Positions 45,725 through 54,701 are shown, counted from the stretch's first letter. The stretch: 64,000 nt of DNA from Planctomycetota bacterium (GCA_020638835.1 JACKHV010000002.1:186001-250000); one strand, 5' to 3'. The notes: a model not told the origin generated them from the sequence alone. Numbers and translations: made by a program.

Positions 45725-45994
45725 TCAGTCCTCGTTGATCTGGTCGGGCGTGGCCGTGTTCACGGCGTCCACGACCTCGATCGAGTCGACGAGCTCGAGC
45801 AGCTTGCCCTTCACCTCGAGGTACTCCTCGTCGGTGATCGCGCCGCGATCGAGGGCTTCCTTGAGGTCGATCAGCTCCTGGCCGACCGAGATGTGCCGCG
45901 AGAGCACGATCTTCCCGGAGTTGCCGATCATGCAGCCGGAGACGGAGAGGAGGGCCACGCAGGCGAGCGGCGTGATGAGGCTTCGGTGAGTCAT
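45725..45994 (-). CDS. Small lipoprotein with SHOCT-like helical region
   Basis: 89 residues from ATG at 45994. The signal ends LLSVSGC21, a good lipobox. The mature protein is short and helical: GQELIDLKEALDRGAITDEE followed by YLEVKGKLLELVD. This is the short SHOCT-type motif (LxxLKxLxDxGxITxEEF) usually found at the ends of membrane or DNA-associated proteins. It probably mediates oligomer or protein contacts. The 176-base gap to the divergent lytic transglycosylase presumably has both promoters. Confidence 0.83.
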   Translation of the reverse strand: MTHRSLITPLACVALLSVSGCMIGNSGKIVLSRHISVGQELIDLKEALDRGAITDEEYLEVKGKLLELVDSIEVVDAVNTATPDQINED

Positions 45995-46170
45995 GGGCTC
46001 TCTGGTGTCGGAGACGTGAAGCGAAGTGCGGGGGCGCGCCCCGTCGCGCATGCTACGCGATCTCGGGGCGGCTGTTTCCGGGCCTGGCCCGGCTTCTCGC
46101 CCGCGCGGTGAGTCACCCACGGATTTCGCGGCATCGTTCGGCCCGCGGCCCGCGCTTGGTACAAGCGGGC

Positions 46171-47703
46171 ATGAGAAGCTCCAGGCTGTGGATCGGTGCG
46201 GCGCTGCTCTGCGTGGCGGCCGCTGGTTGTCGAGAGGACGGAAGCGTCGCCGCCGCGCCGGCCGACCGCGACGTGGCGGTGCGCGACCGGACCAAGGCGG
46301 ACGCGGAGGTCGAGCTGCTGCCGTGGGCCGAGACGCCGATGGTCATGCGGGTATCGGAGCCCTTCACCGGAGACCTCGACGCGATCCGCGAGCGCGGCGT
46401 GCTGCGCGTGCTCGTCACGTACAGTCGCACGAACTTCTTCCTGGCCGAGGGGCGGCTGCGCGGCTTCGAGTACGAGATGTTCCACGAGCTCGAGAAGCAG
46501 CTCGCGTCCGAGGCGCGGCCCGGAGTTCCTCCTCTGCAGGTCGCGTACATCCCGGTCGCCTTCGACGAGCTGCTCCCGGCTCTCTTGCGCGGGCACGGCG
46601 ACGTGGCAGCGGCGTCGCTGACGGTGACGCCGGAGCGCGGGGAACTCGTGCGCTTCACGCGACCCTACCTGTCGAACGTGGATCAGGTCCTCGTGTCGCA
46701 CGCGGGGTTGGATCCCGTCCAGAGCTGGGACGCCCTCGCCGGCGAGGCGATCCACGTCGAGCCCGCCACCAGCTTCTTCGTCCAGCTGCAGCGCCTGAAC
46801 GAGCAGTTCCTCGCTGCCGGCCTCGAGCCCCTGGAGATCGTGCCCGCCGCGCGCGGGTTGCAGACCGAGGACTTGCTGGAGCTCGTGCACAGCGGCGCGT
46901 TCGCCTACACCGTCGCCGATCGCTACGTCGCGGAGCTCTGGTCGACCGTGCTCGACGGCATCCGCATCGAGCCCGGCGTCGTCGTCGGTCGGGGAACCGA
47001 CCTGGCCTGGGCCGTGCGGCCCGACAGTCCGCAGTTGCTGGCGTTGCTCGACGAGTTCGCGGAGCGGAACAAGCGCGGGAGCTTGATCGGCAACGTGCTC
47101 TTCCAGCGCTACTACGGCCGGTCCAAGTGGATCGAGAACCCGCTGCTCGAGCTCGAGCGCAGCAAGCTCGGTCCGTTCCTCGAGCCGATGCAGCGATACG
47201 CCGCGGAGTTCGGCTTCGACTGGCGGCTGATCGCGGCGCAGGCGTATCAGGAGTCACGGCTCGACCCGACGACGGTGAGCCGATCCGGCGCGGTGGGCTT
47301 GATGCAGCTCCTGCCGTCCACGGCGGCGGACATGGGCGTGACCGAGCTGCGCGATCCTGAGCGCAACCTCTACGCGGGCGTCAAGTACATGGACTGGTTG
47401 CGTCGCACCTACTTCGACGAACCGGGGCTCGCCGACGAGGTGCGGCTGGACTTCTGCCTGGCGGCGTACAACGCCGGCGGCGCGAGGGTGAAGCGCTGGC
47501 GTGCGGCGGCCCCGGGGCGTGGCCTCGACCCGGACGTGTGGTTCGGCAACGTCGAGCTCCTGGCCCTGGAGGACGTCGGGATCGAGCCGGTGCGCTACGT
47601 CGGCAACATCAACAAGTACTTCGTGCTGTTCGCGCTCTCGCTCGACAGCCTCGAACAGAACCGGCGCGCGCGTCAGGAAACGCAAGAGGCGGCGACTCGC
47701 TGA
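46171..47703 (+). CDS. MltF-like lytic transglycosylase lipoprotein
   Basis: 510 residues from ATG at 46171, chosen for the signal ending CVAAAGC20. Residues ~70-290 are a solute-binding-protein type 3 domain (RGVLRVLVTYSRTNFFLAEG, VAAASLTVTPERGELVRFT). Residues ~340-480 are an SLT domain: AAQAYQESRLDP contains the catalytic E361, then SGAVGLMQLLPSTA and CLAAYNAGGARVKRW. This architecture is MltF, a membrane-bound enzyme that cleaves peptidoglycan glycan chains and is regulated by muropeptide binding to the SBP domain. It implies a peptidoglycan wall. Confidence 0.93.
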   Translation: MRSSRLWIGAALLCVAAAGCREDGSVAAAPADRDVAVRDRTKADAEVELLPWAETPMVMRVSEPFTGDLDAIRERGVLRVLVTYSRTNFFLAEGRLRGFEYEMFHELEKQLASEARPGVPPLQVAYIPVAFDELLPALLRGHGDVAAASLTVTPERGELVRFTRPYLSNVDQVLVSHAGLDPVQSWDALAGEAIHVEPATSFFVQLQRLNEQFLAAGLEPLEIVPAARGLQTEDLLELVHSGAFAYTVADRYVAELWSTVLDGIRIEPGVVVGRGTDLAWAVRPDSPQLLALLDEFAERNKRGSLIGNVLFQRYYGRSKWIENPLLELERSKLGPFLEPMQRYAAEFGFDWRLIAAQAYQESRLDPTTVSRSGAVGLMQLLPSTAADMGVTELRDPERNLYAGVKYMDWLRRTYFDEPGLADEVRLDFCLAAYNAGGARVKRWRAAAPGRGLDPDVWFGNVELLALEDVGIEPVRYVGNINKYFVLFALSLDSLEQNRRARQETQEAATR

Positions 47704-47715
47704 GCCGCCGCCTCT
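47685..47715. terminator. Hairpin spanning the MltF-like stop codon
   Basis: AGAGGCGGCG (47685-47694) and CGCCGCCTCT (47706-47715) form a perfect ten-base stem. The loop contains the TGA stop (47701-47703). It sits between two convergent genes only 31 bases apart and probably ends both transcripts. Confidence 0.6.
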
Positions 47716-47734
47716 GCCGGAAGTCGATCGCGGA

Positions 47735-48763
47735 CTAGTCGCGATAGACTGCGTGACAGCTGGAGCAGCTGTCGGCGATCAGCTCGTAGGCCTCGGCGGC
47801 CTCGGCGCGCCAGTCGCCCGTCGCGAAGCTGTCCTCATCCTGACTGCACGCGGACAGCGCACGCTGCAGACGCTCGGATCCGCGCAGGCCTTGCTCCATC
47901 CAGCCGCGGAAGTCGTCGGCGTGCGCCTTCATCTCGTCGAGCGCGATGAGGTCGGCGTAGATCTGGTGCAGCTGCACGGCTTCCTGCAGCGGGACGATGT
48001 CGGGGTGTGCGGGATCGACCTGCCAGTCGGCCTTTTTCAGGTCCTTGATCCGGTCCCAGGTCCGCGGCATCGCGATCATGCCGTGGCGGATGCCCGTGAA
48101 CTGGTGCGCGGGCTCGAAGTCGAACGCGAACTGCTTGGTCGTCGCCGTGCTGGGCAGGTTCGTCGTCGCGATCGTCTTGTAGAGGCCTTCGTACTTCGGC
48201 GAGGTCGAGCACCACTGGCGCATCTCGGCGATCGCCTGGTCGCGCGGCACGCCGTCCAATACGACGCGACCGACGGCGGCGGCAGCGGGCCCGCGGTGCT
48301 TGCCGTGGAAGCAGTGCACGTAGAACGGACCGTCGAGCTCGCGGAAGGTCTTCGCGATCCTCGCGAGCTCGTCGTCGTCGATGCCGCTGTACTGGATCGG
48401 GACGTGCACGTAGCGGATGCCGTACTGCGCGGCCGTCTCGTGGTCGGGGACCTTGCCGTCGACGGAGAGGATCGTGTGGACGCCCATCTCGCGCAGCTGC
48501 TCGAAGGCCTCCACGCCGACCGGCTCAGCGCCGGAGATGATCTGGTCGCTGAGCCGGTAGACGTGGTGGAGACCCGGGAGTTCCAAGGCGGCGACGGTGG
48601 GGAGTTCGACGACCGCCGCCGCTTGGTAGGCGCTGGTGGAGAGCTGGAGCGGGGGCGGGACGGCGGGGTCGGAGACTTGGCGGCGGTTCTGGGAGTCGCT
48701 CGCGCAGGCGGCGAGGGCCGCCAGACCGAACAGGCACGAGAGGAGGGCGAGTTGATTCCGCAT
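47735..48763 (-). CDS. Lipoprotein: tyrosine-phosphatase-type domain fused to cytochrome c'-like C-terminus
   Basis: 342 residues. The signal ends ALAAC20 (lipobox). Residues ~65-190 form a dual-specificity-phosphatase-like domain with the complete CX5R loop H150-C151-FHGKH-R157 and candidate general acid Asp residues in SGIDDDEL. Residues ~215-342 are helical and end with C333-S-S-C336-H337-AVYRD, the C-terminal haem site and position seen in cytochromes c'/c556, whose four-helix bundles bind haem covalently. Both active centres appear intact. A periplasmic phosphatase with a covalent haem is unusual. It is convergent with the lytic transglycosylase. Function unknown; redox-gated phosphatase activity is speculation. 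Confidence 0.85.
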   Translation of the reverse strand: MRNQLALLSCLFGLAALAACASDSQNRRQVSDPAVPPPLQLSTSAYQAAAVVELPTVAALELPGLHHVYRLSDQIISGAEPVGVEAFEQLREMGVHTILSVDGKVPDHETAAQYGIRYVHVPIQYSGIDDDELARIAKTFRELDGPFYVHCFHGKHRGPAAAAVGRVVLDGVPRDQAIAEMRQWCSTSPKYEGLYKTIATTNLPSTATTKQFAFDFEPAHQFTGIRHGMIAMPRTWDRIKDLKKADWQVDPAHPDIVPLQEAVQLHQIYADLIALDEMKAHADDFRGWMEQGLRGSERLQRALSACSQDEDSFATGDWRAEAAEAYELIADSCSSCHAVYRD

Positions 48764-49241
48764 GAAGTGGTGCGTGGGGGGAGTACGGGCGCGGACCGCG
48801 GCGATGCATGGTCCTCATTCCGACGCCTTTGGCAAGGGACGTGCCAATTGCGGAGGGCTACCTCCGGAGGCCGGCGAGGCAACCGCGGCGCTGAGGCAGG
48901 CCTCGCTCGTGTTCCCTGTCGGGAACGCGCTCGTCCCCCTGGTGGACGCCCGAGATACCCTGGGGGGCGCCGAGGGGGCAAGAAGGTCGCGCGCGGATGG
49001 AAACTCCTGGATCTCGGCACCCTAGCTCGTGAGATCGAAGGGTACGCTCTCTTCGAGCGCTCCGCTCCCCCGAGCCGACGAGCGCACCGCGAGCCGGGCG
49101 CCTGCGGGCCCGTTCGACTTCCAGGATTCCCCTTCCTCCCGCCCTCGACGGCCGGTGGCAGCCGACCGCCGGATCGGTCGTGCGTCTCTAGGGCCCGCGG
49201 CCGTCGCGACCCGCGCGGGAGGCCCACCTCACCCGCGACGC
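48764..49241. other. 478-base intergenic region with divergent promoters
   Basis: Lies between the divergently transcribed phosphatase-cytochrome gene and the beta-helix gene. No convincing gene is seen; open frames here have composition and starts unlike the neighbours. The one clear element is a palindrome at 48911-48926. The space is enough for promoters and leader sequences of both genes. No known riboswitch or small RNA could be recognised. Confidence 0.6.
48911..48926. promoter_or_regulatory. GTTCCC-TGTC-GGGAAC palindrome
   Basis: A perfect six-base inverted repeat with a four-base spacer, about 150 bases upstream of the phosphatase-cytochrome start and about 315 bases before the beta-helix start. 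Size and symmetry suit a dimeric regulator's operator. No regulator can be named. Confidence 0.35.
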
Positions 49242-50990
49242 ATGACCACACTCGACCTGCGCCCCTCGGCGCTCCTCGGACTGTTCTTCCTCTCGATCTC
49301 GCCGGCCGCCGCCGCGGACATCCTGTACGTCGACGCCGGACTCACCACCGGCGCGAACGACGGCTCGAGCTGGGCCGACGCCTATCAGGGCGCGGGGGGC
49401 TTGCAGCTCGCGCTCGCGGCCGCCGTCTCAGGCGATCAGCTGTGGGTCGCGGATGGCGTCTACAAGCCGACGACCGGAACCTCGCGCTCGAGCGTCTTCC
49501 AGCTGAAGAACGGCGTCGAGATCTACGGAGGCTTCAGCGGCGGTGAGTCCGCGCTCGGCGACCGTCCTGCGATCGGCACGGCGGTCAGCGTTCTATCGGG
49601 AGACTTGCTCGACAACGACGGCAGCAATCTGCGCAACGACAACAGTTATCACCTACTGAGCGGAGCCGGCACCAACTCGACGGCAGTGATCGACGGCTTC
49701 ACGGTGACCGGCGGCAACGCCAACGGCAGCGGGAACGACAACAAAGGCGGTGGAATCCTGTGCCTGGCCGGCGCCAACCCGACCGTTCAGAACTGTCGCT
49801 TCGAAGGCAACCGATGCACTTTCGGCGGCGGAGCCGGTTACATCAACGGCACCCCGAGCTTCACCGACTGCCAGTTCGTCAGCAACATCGGCGGCTCCTA
49901 CGGCGGAGCGTTCGACATCGCCAACGCAGGAGCGGTGAGATTCGACCGTTGCTGGTTCCAGGGGAACAGCGCGGCGCGAGCCGGTGCGCTCGAGATTTTC
50001 TCGACGAGTGGCGCGCGCATCACGAACAGTGTCTTCACGGGCAACGCGTCGACCGGTAGCGGTGGCGGAGGAGCTCTGTGGGTCGGCTTCGGCAACAACG
50101 TGACGATCGCGAACTGCACGGTCGTGGAGAACACATCGACCAACAACGCTACGGCCGGCTTGCTCGTGTCGAGCAATTCGATGACCGTGGTGAACAGCAT
50201 CTTCTTCTACAACGCCGGGCCGGGCGGAGCGCAGAACACGGTCAACCAGATCAGCGGCACGCCCAGCGTGACGTACTGCGTCGTCGAAGGCGGCATCGCA
50301 GGGACCGGGAACTTGTCGACGGCCCCGACCTTCGAGAGCGTGATCGCGGGTGACTACCGACTCGCGAGCGGCTCGGTGGGCGTCGACGCCGGGAAGAACT
50401 CCGGCGTCCCCGCGGGCATCGTGCTCGACCTCGGCGGCAAGCCGCGCTTCTGGGACGTGCAAGCGGTCCCGGACACCGGCTCCGGTGCCGCGCCGGTCGT
50501 CGACATCGGCGCGTTCGAACTCGACACCCCGCCCGTCTTCACCGCATTCTGCTACGGCAACCAACTCGGCATCCTCTGTCCCTGCGGCAACGACACCTTC
50601 CCCGGCACGCCCGAGGGTTGCGCGAACAGCCTGGGCTGGGGGGCGAAGCTGAGCACGACAGGGACGAACGTCTACGCGAACGACGACCTCGGGATCACCA
50701 TCACGCAGGCTCGCCCGAACCAGCCCAGCTTGCTCGTGCAAGGCTCGGTCGCGATCGAGACGACCTTCAAGGACGGCATCTTCTGCATGGGCAACCCCAC
50801 CGAACGCGTCGAGGTGATCCTGCTCGACGCGAACGGCAACGGCTCGACCTCGGGCTCGATCATCAGCGGCGGCAACGTGCCCGGACCCGGCGTGACGCGC
50901 TACTACCAGGCGTGGTACCGCGACCCCGCGACTTCGCCGTGCGGGACCGGATCGAACTTCAGCCACGCGCTGCAGATCGACTGGCTGTAG
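49242..50990 (+). CDS. Large secreted right-handed beta-helix protein with Cys-rich C-terminal domain
   Basis: 582 residues from ATG at 49242. The signal peptide ends ISPAAAA. Residues ~30-400 contain short repeats of the Pmp/chlamydial outer-membrane and parallel beta-helix type: GGGILCLAGANPTVQNCRF, NGTPSFTDCQF, GGAFDIANAGAVRFDRCWF and ITNSVFTGNAS. The C-terminal ~145 residues form a separate domain with CPCGND, EGCANSLGWGAKL, DGIFCMGNPTERVEV and YYQAWYRDP. I believe this domain is common at the ends of large exported proteins of some planctomycetes. A surface or extracellular adhesive or carbohydrate-active role is likely. No catalytic residues assigned. Confidence 0.87.
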   Translation: MTTLDLRPSALLGLFFLSISPAAAADILYVDAGLTTGANDGSSWADAYQGAGGLQLALAAAVSGDQLWVADGVYKPTTGTSRSSVFQLKNGVEIYGGFSGGESALGDRPAIGTAVSVLSGDLLDNDGSNLRNDNSYHLLSGAGTNSTAVIDGFTVTGGNANGSGNDNKGGGILCLAGANPTVQNCRFEGNRCTFGGGAGYINGTPSFTDCQFVSNIGGSYGGAFDIANAGAVRFDRCWFQGNSAARAGALEIFSTSGARITNSVFTGNASTGSGGGGALWVGFGNNVTIANCTVVENTSTNNATAGLLVSSNSMTVVNSIFFYNAGPGGAQNTVNQISGTPSVTYCVVEGGIAGTGNLSTAPTFESVIAGDYRLASGSVGVDAGKNSGVPAGIVLDLGGKPRFWDVQAVPDTGSGAAPVVDIGAFELDTPPVFTAFCYGNQLGILCPCGNDTFPGTPEGCANSLGWGAKLSTTGTNVYANDDLGITITQARPNQPSLLVQGSVAIETTFKDGIFCMGNPTERVEVILLDANGNGSTSGSIISGGNVPGPGVTRYYQAWYRDPATSPCGTGSNFSHALQIDWL

Positions 50991-51009
50991 TCCTCCTCGG
51001 ACGACGGAA

Positions 51010-51062
51010 CGAACGGAGCGAGGCGGCGCGGGTCCCTTCCGCGCCGCCTCGCTCGTCGTTCG
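51010..51062. terminator. Strong bidirectional hairpin between convergent genes
   Basis: Left arm 51010-51031 (CGAACGGAGCGAGGCGGCGCGG) and right arm 51039-51062 pair over about 20 bases with a small bulge around a seven-base loop. It lies in the 86-base gap between the beta-helix gene and the amidase gene. Strong enough for termination in both directions. Confidence 0.75.
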
Positions 51063-51076
51063 GGAGGCCTTGGTGC

Positions 51077-52798
51077 TCAGGGGAACTCGGGCGGCGCGAC
51101 GCGCGAGCGCGTGAGCTGCTCGAAGGCGTAGGCCAGGCCGAGCAAGCGGGCTTCGCTGCACGCGGTTCCGACGAAGGAGACGCCGTACGGTAGGGGCTTC
51201 GGGTCGAAGCCGTCGGGCAGCGGCGGCGCGACGTCGTTGGGCACGAAGCCGAAAGGGACGCCGACGGCGGGGTAGCCCGCTTTGTTGAGCATGCTCTCGC
51301 TGGTCCAGGCGGGGAACAGGAGCGCGTCGAGGTCGTGCGCCTCGAGCGCGGCGTCGATCCCTTCGGTGCGGCACAGGCGCAGGTCCTTGGCGCGGTCGGC
51401 GAGGTAGCGTTCCACGTCGCCGACGACGTCCATCTCGTCGGAGATGTCGAGCTCGGCTTGCCCGTACTTGATCGCACCGCGCTGTTCGTGCGCGAGGTTG
51501 AACTCGCGGAGCGCCGTCAGCGAATCGACGGGAGCGGCGGATCCGAGCGATGCGAGCCACGCGTCGAAGTCGCGCTTCATGCCGTACTTCAGCACCACGG
51601 AGCAAGACGCGTCGCCGCCCTTCCGCTGCGGCAGGTCGTAGCAGGTCTCGAAGCACAGCTGGTTGTCGTCCGCATTCGTCGCGACGATGCTGGGGATCGC
51701 GACGGGATCGACGACGATCGCGCCCGCGCGCTCGAGCTCGGCGATCGCGCGCCGCATCAGATCCGCTTCCGCGCGTGTCAGCCCGCCGCGCGGTTCGCGC
51801 GCGCCCGGGGGCGTCACGGCCTCGTAGTAGTACGCGCGGGGGATCCCGATGCGCGCTCCCTGCAGGGCTCCGCGGTCCAGCGCCGCGACGTAGCCTCCGG
51901 GAGGAGGCGCGCAGACGCCCGTCGCCGGGTCGTTCGCGTCCACTCCCGTCGCCATGGCGTCGAGCAGCACGGCCAGGTCGGCCACGTGCTTCGCCATCGG
52001 ACCGGCGGTGTCCTGGTCCGCCGTGATCGGGATGATGCCGTGGCGGCTGATCAGTCCGACGGTCGGCTTGACCGAGGCCAGCATGTTGTTGCTCGCGGGG
52101 ATCTGGATCGAGCCGGAGGTCTCGGTCCCGACGTTTCCGGCCCAGAAGTTCGCCGCCGTGCCGATGCCCGAGCTGGACCCGCCCGTGTCGAGCACGGCGC
52201 GGCCGTCGTCGTGTCCGGGCCGCGGATCGCGCCGCGGATCGTACGGGTTCATGCCGTAGCCGTTCAGCGCGTTGTAGTTGTTCGGCATGCCCGTCGCGAC
52301 CCAGTTGGCGAGCTCGGTCAGCGTCGTCTTCGCGAGGATGATCGCGCCGGCTTCCCTGAGGTCGGTGACGAGCCGGGCTTCGTACGGCGCCATGAAGCCG
52401 TCGAAGGCGATCGCGCCGCCGGTCGTCGGCATGTCGAGCGTCTGGATGTTGTCCTTCAGCGCGATCGGTATACCGTGCAGGGGGCCGCGCACCCGGCCCG
52501 CGGCGCGCTCGCGGTCGAGTCGGTCCGCGTCCTCGAGGGCGTGCGGGTTGACGGCCACCGTGGCGCGCAACCGAGCGTCGTACATGCCGATGCGCGCGAG
52601 GTACTCTTCGACGATTCGACGCGAGGTCACTCGCCCTTCCGTCAGCGCGGCTTGCAGCTCCGCGATGCTCGCCTCCACGACGGTGAACTCTTCTGCGCCG
52701 AGTCTCGAAGGCTCGGAGGGTCTCATGCCGGTTCCTTGGCAAGCGAGGGCGAGCACCGCGCAGAGCAGGGAGTACAGCAGCGGCGAGGATCGGCGCAT
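51077..52798 (-). CDS. Amidase-signature lipoprotein
   Basis: 573 residues from ATG at 52798. The signal ends LALAC20, so the protein is a lipoprotein. The Ser-Ser-Lys catalytic set of the amidase signature family is present: K115 in IALKDN, the Ser cluster GGSSSG (206-211) and the nucleophile S230 in GTETSGSIQIP. Length and extra C-terminal sequence resemble exported aryl-acylamidases and peptide amidases. It hydrolyses an amide bond outside the cytoplasm; substrate unknown. Its start lies 17 bases after the end of the porin gene, so the two are probably an uptake-and-degradation unit. Confidence 0.93.
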   Translation of the reverse strand: MRRSSPLLYSLLCAVLALACQGTGMRPSEPSRLGAEEFTVVEASIAELQAALTEGRVTSRRIVEEYLARIGMYDARLRATVAVNPHALEDADRLDRERAAGRVRGPLHGIPIALKDNIQTLDMPTTGGAIAFDGFMAPYEARLVTDLREAGAIILAKTTLTELANWVATGMPNNYNALNGYGMNPYDPRRDPRPGHDDGRAVLDTGGSSSGIGTAANFWAGNVGTETSGSIQIPASNNMLASVKPTVGLISRHGIIPITADQDTAGPMAKHVADLAVLLDAMATGVDANDPATGVCAPPPGGYVAALDRGALQGARIGIPRAYYYEAVTPPGAREPRGGLTRAEADLMRRAIAELERAGAIVVDPVAIPSIVATNADDNQLCFETCYDLPQRKGGDASCSVVLKYGMKRDFDAWLASLGSAAPVDSLTALREFNLAHEQRGAIKYGQAELDISDEMDVVGDVERYLADRAKDLRLCRTEGIDAALEAHDLDALLFPAWTSESMLNKAGYPAVGVPFGFVPNDVAPPLPDGFDPKPLPYGVSFVGTACSEARLLGLAYAFEQLTRSRVAPPEFP

Positions 52799-52814
52799 CG
52801 TGGAGCCTTTCGGA

Positions 52815-54092
52815 TCATGTGTCGAACGAGGGCGCGAAGGCGCCGAGCGAGAAGTCCCACTTGATCGAGACCTGGAAGCGGAAGCTGTCGCCGGTCGCTC
52901 CGTTCTTGTCCGTGCGCTCGGCCCAGTAGGTCTCGAAGGAGTACGAGATGTGCTCGTTCGGGACGTGCATGATGTTGCCCGTGGCGTACTCGCCCTTGGA
53001 GAACGCGCTGTCGAGCTGCCCGCTGCGGCTGTCGATGTCGTTGAAGCTGTAGCCGACGGACGTGCTCCACGTGTCGTTCCAGTAGTGGTCGTAGTACGCC
53101 GACATCGCGGTGAGCGGCACGGCGTCACCGGTGCCGTCGTGGGGCGCGAGGTTCGAGCCTCCGTCGTTCATGAAGGAGGCGATGCCCGCGCCGGTCGTGA
53201 CCTGTAGCTTGAGCATGTTGCGGCCCGACGTGCGGAAGCCGGCGCTGGCGCTGAGGCCCCAGCCGAGTTCCTTGCCGGAAGGATCGTTGCCCGGCGTGCC
53301 CTTCGTCTCGTAGGCGAGGGAACGCAACACTCCGGCGAGCTGCCAGTACCCTCGGTCGATGCGCTGCTTGTAGCGCGCGATCAGGTCCGGCGCGTCGGAC
53401 TTCGCTTGCACGTTCGCGCCGAGCGTCGGATCGATCTCGACGAGGACGCCCGCGTCGAGTCCGGCGTTCTGCTGTTCCAATGCGATCGCGAAGCTGCTCG
53501 ACTCGAACGGGATCGTGTAGCGGATCTGCGGGTTGCGGTTGAACACCATGCCGGGAGGACCCCAGTACTGGTGCGAGTTCGGGAACATGCCGATGTCCAT
53601 GAAGGTGCTGTGCGTCTGCCCGGCACCGAGTCGACCCCACTCGCCCCACGCGTGGCGCAGGTGCAGGCCCGTCTCTCCGGCCTTGGTCCCCGTCTCGAGC
53701 AGGTCGAACTCGAACCAGGTCTTGAGCGTGTGCGATCCGGCTTCGTACTGGCCTTTCGCGCCGAACTGCGAAGTCCGCACCGACATGCCGAACTCGCCAC
53801 CGGCGCCGTATGCACCGGCGTTGTTCGAGGTGGGGATCGAGGAGGGACGCATGACGTCGACCCACGCGGGATCCAAGCGCTCTGTGTTCCCGAAGGCGTC
53901 GAGCTGTACGAAGCCGTAGATGTTCAGTCCCAGCGCGTTCAGCGGGTCCGACGCGCGCAGGTTCTCGAGGGTCGGGACCTCGGCGGTCGGCGTGCTCGAG
54001 TCCGCGGTCTGCGAGAGCGCGCTTCCGCAGAGGAGCGCGACGGCGGAAGCGGTTCCGTACCCACGTCGAAGCAAGCGACAGGTTGGTTTCAT
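52815..54092 (-). CDS. DcaP-like outer-membrane porin
   Basis: 425 residues with a signal peptide (cleavage after ALSQ). A short acidic linker follows, then YGFVQLDAFGN, which opens a DcaP-type trimeric porin. Further family signs are HLRHAWGEWGRLGAGQTHSTF, GPPGMVFNRNPQIRYTIPFE and a C-terminal beta-strand series ending FRFQVSIKWDFSLGAF. Related porins import short-chain acids, phthalate or peptide-like and antibiotic molecules. Expressed just ahead of the amidase, it probably brings in the amidase substrate. Confidence 0.88.
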   Translation of the reverse strand: MKPTCRLLRRGYGTASAVALLCGSALSQTADSSTPTAEVPTLENLRASDPLNALGLNIYGFVQLDAFGNTERLDPAWVDVMRPSSIPTSNNAGAYGAGGEFGMSVRTSQFGAKGQYEAGSHTLKTWFEFDLLETGTKAGETGLHLRHAWGEWGRLGAGQTHSTFMDIGMFPNSHQYWGPPGMVFNRNPQIRYTIPFESSSFAIALEQQNAGLDAGVLVEIDPTLGANVQAKSDAPDLIARYKQRIDRGYWQLAGVLRSLAYETKGTPGNDPSGKELGWGLSASAGFRTSGRNMLKLQVTTGAGIASFMNDGGSNLAPHDGTGDAVPLTAMSAYYDHYWNDTWSTSVGYSFNDIDSRSGQLDSAFSKGEYATGNIMHVPNEHISYSFETYWAERTDKNGATGDSFRFQVSIKWDFSLGAFAPSFDT

Positions 54093-54278
54093 GGCGTCGA
54101 TTCCGAGCGGAAGGGGCGAGGGGTGAGGCGGCGTCGCGCAGACGCGGCTGAATCCGCGTGCGCAAGTCTAGGGCAGTCGCATGACCGACTCCAAGCGCGC
54201 GAAGCCTCCTGGGATCTCACGGCGAGATGCGCCCTCACCGGCGACGGCCCCGCCCGATCCCGCTATCCTCTCCGCACC

Positions 54279-54662
54279 ATGATCCAGAAGGTCGAAGCCG
54301 AACATCTCAACGTCCTGGGCGGACCGCTGAAGATCTGTTGCCGCTCGCCGCGCACCGGCTTCTATCGAGATGGCACCTGCCGCACCGGACCGGACGACCG
54401 CGGGCGACACGTCGTGTGTGTGAAGATCACGGACGAGTTCCTGGCCTTCAGCCGCTCGCGCGGCAACGACCTCTCCACGCCGATGCCGGAGTACGGTTTC
54501 CCCGGCCTGGTCGCGGGGGACTGCTGGTGCCTCTGCGCGCTGCGCTGGGTCGAGGCGCTGCAAGCGGGCTGCGCCCCCGCGGTCAAGCTGAGCGCCACGC
54601 ACCGCTCGGCGCTGCAGGTGATTTCTATCGAGGACCTGCGGGCGCACGCGCTGGCGGAGTAG
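54279..54662 (+). CDS. DUF2237 family protein
   Basis: 127 residues. Full-length match to DUF2237: NVLGGPLKICCRSPRTGFYR, CRTGPDDRGRHVVCVKITDE, FLAFSRSRGNDLSTPMPEYG and LVAGDCWCLCALRW are all landmark stretches. The family has many Cys residues and no confirmed function. No signal peptide, so cytoplasmic. It lies between the divergent porin and the first of the paralogous membrane genes, 39 bases upstream of the latter, and may be transcribed alone. Confidence 0.93.
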   Translation: MIQKVEAEHLNVLGGPLKICCRSPRTGFYRDGTCRTGPDDRGRHVVCVKITDEFLAFSRSRGNDLSTPMPEYGFPGLVAGDCWCLCALRWVEALQAGCAPAVKLSATHRSALQVISIEDLRAHALAE

Positions 54663-54701
54663 TCGCGCGACTCGGAGCCGGGTCGGACTACAATTCGATC
54701 C

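Noticed and set aside
48762..49025. Possible 87-codon + strand gene in the intergenic region
   Set aside because: Composition unlike neighbouring proteins, no ribosome-binding site and no family features; it also overlaps the start of the divergent gene.
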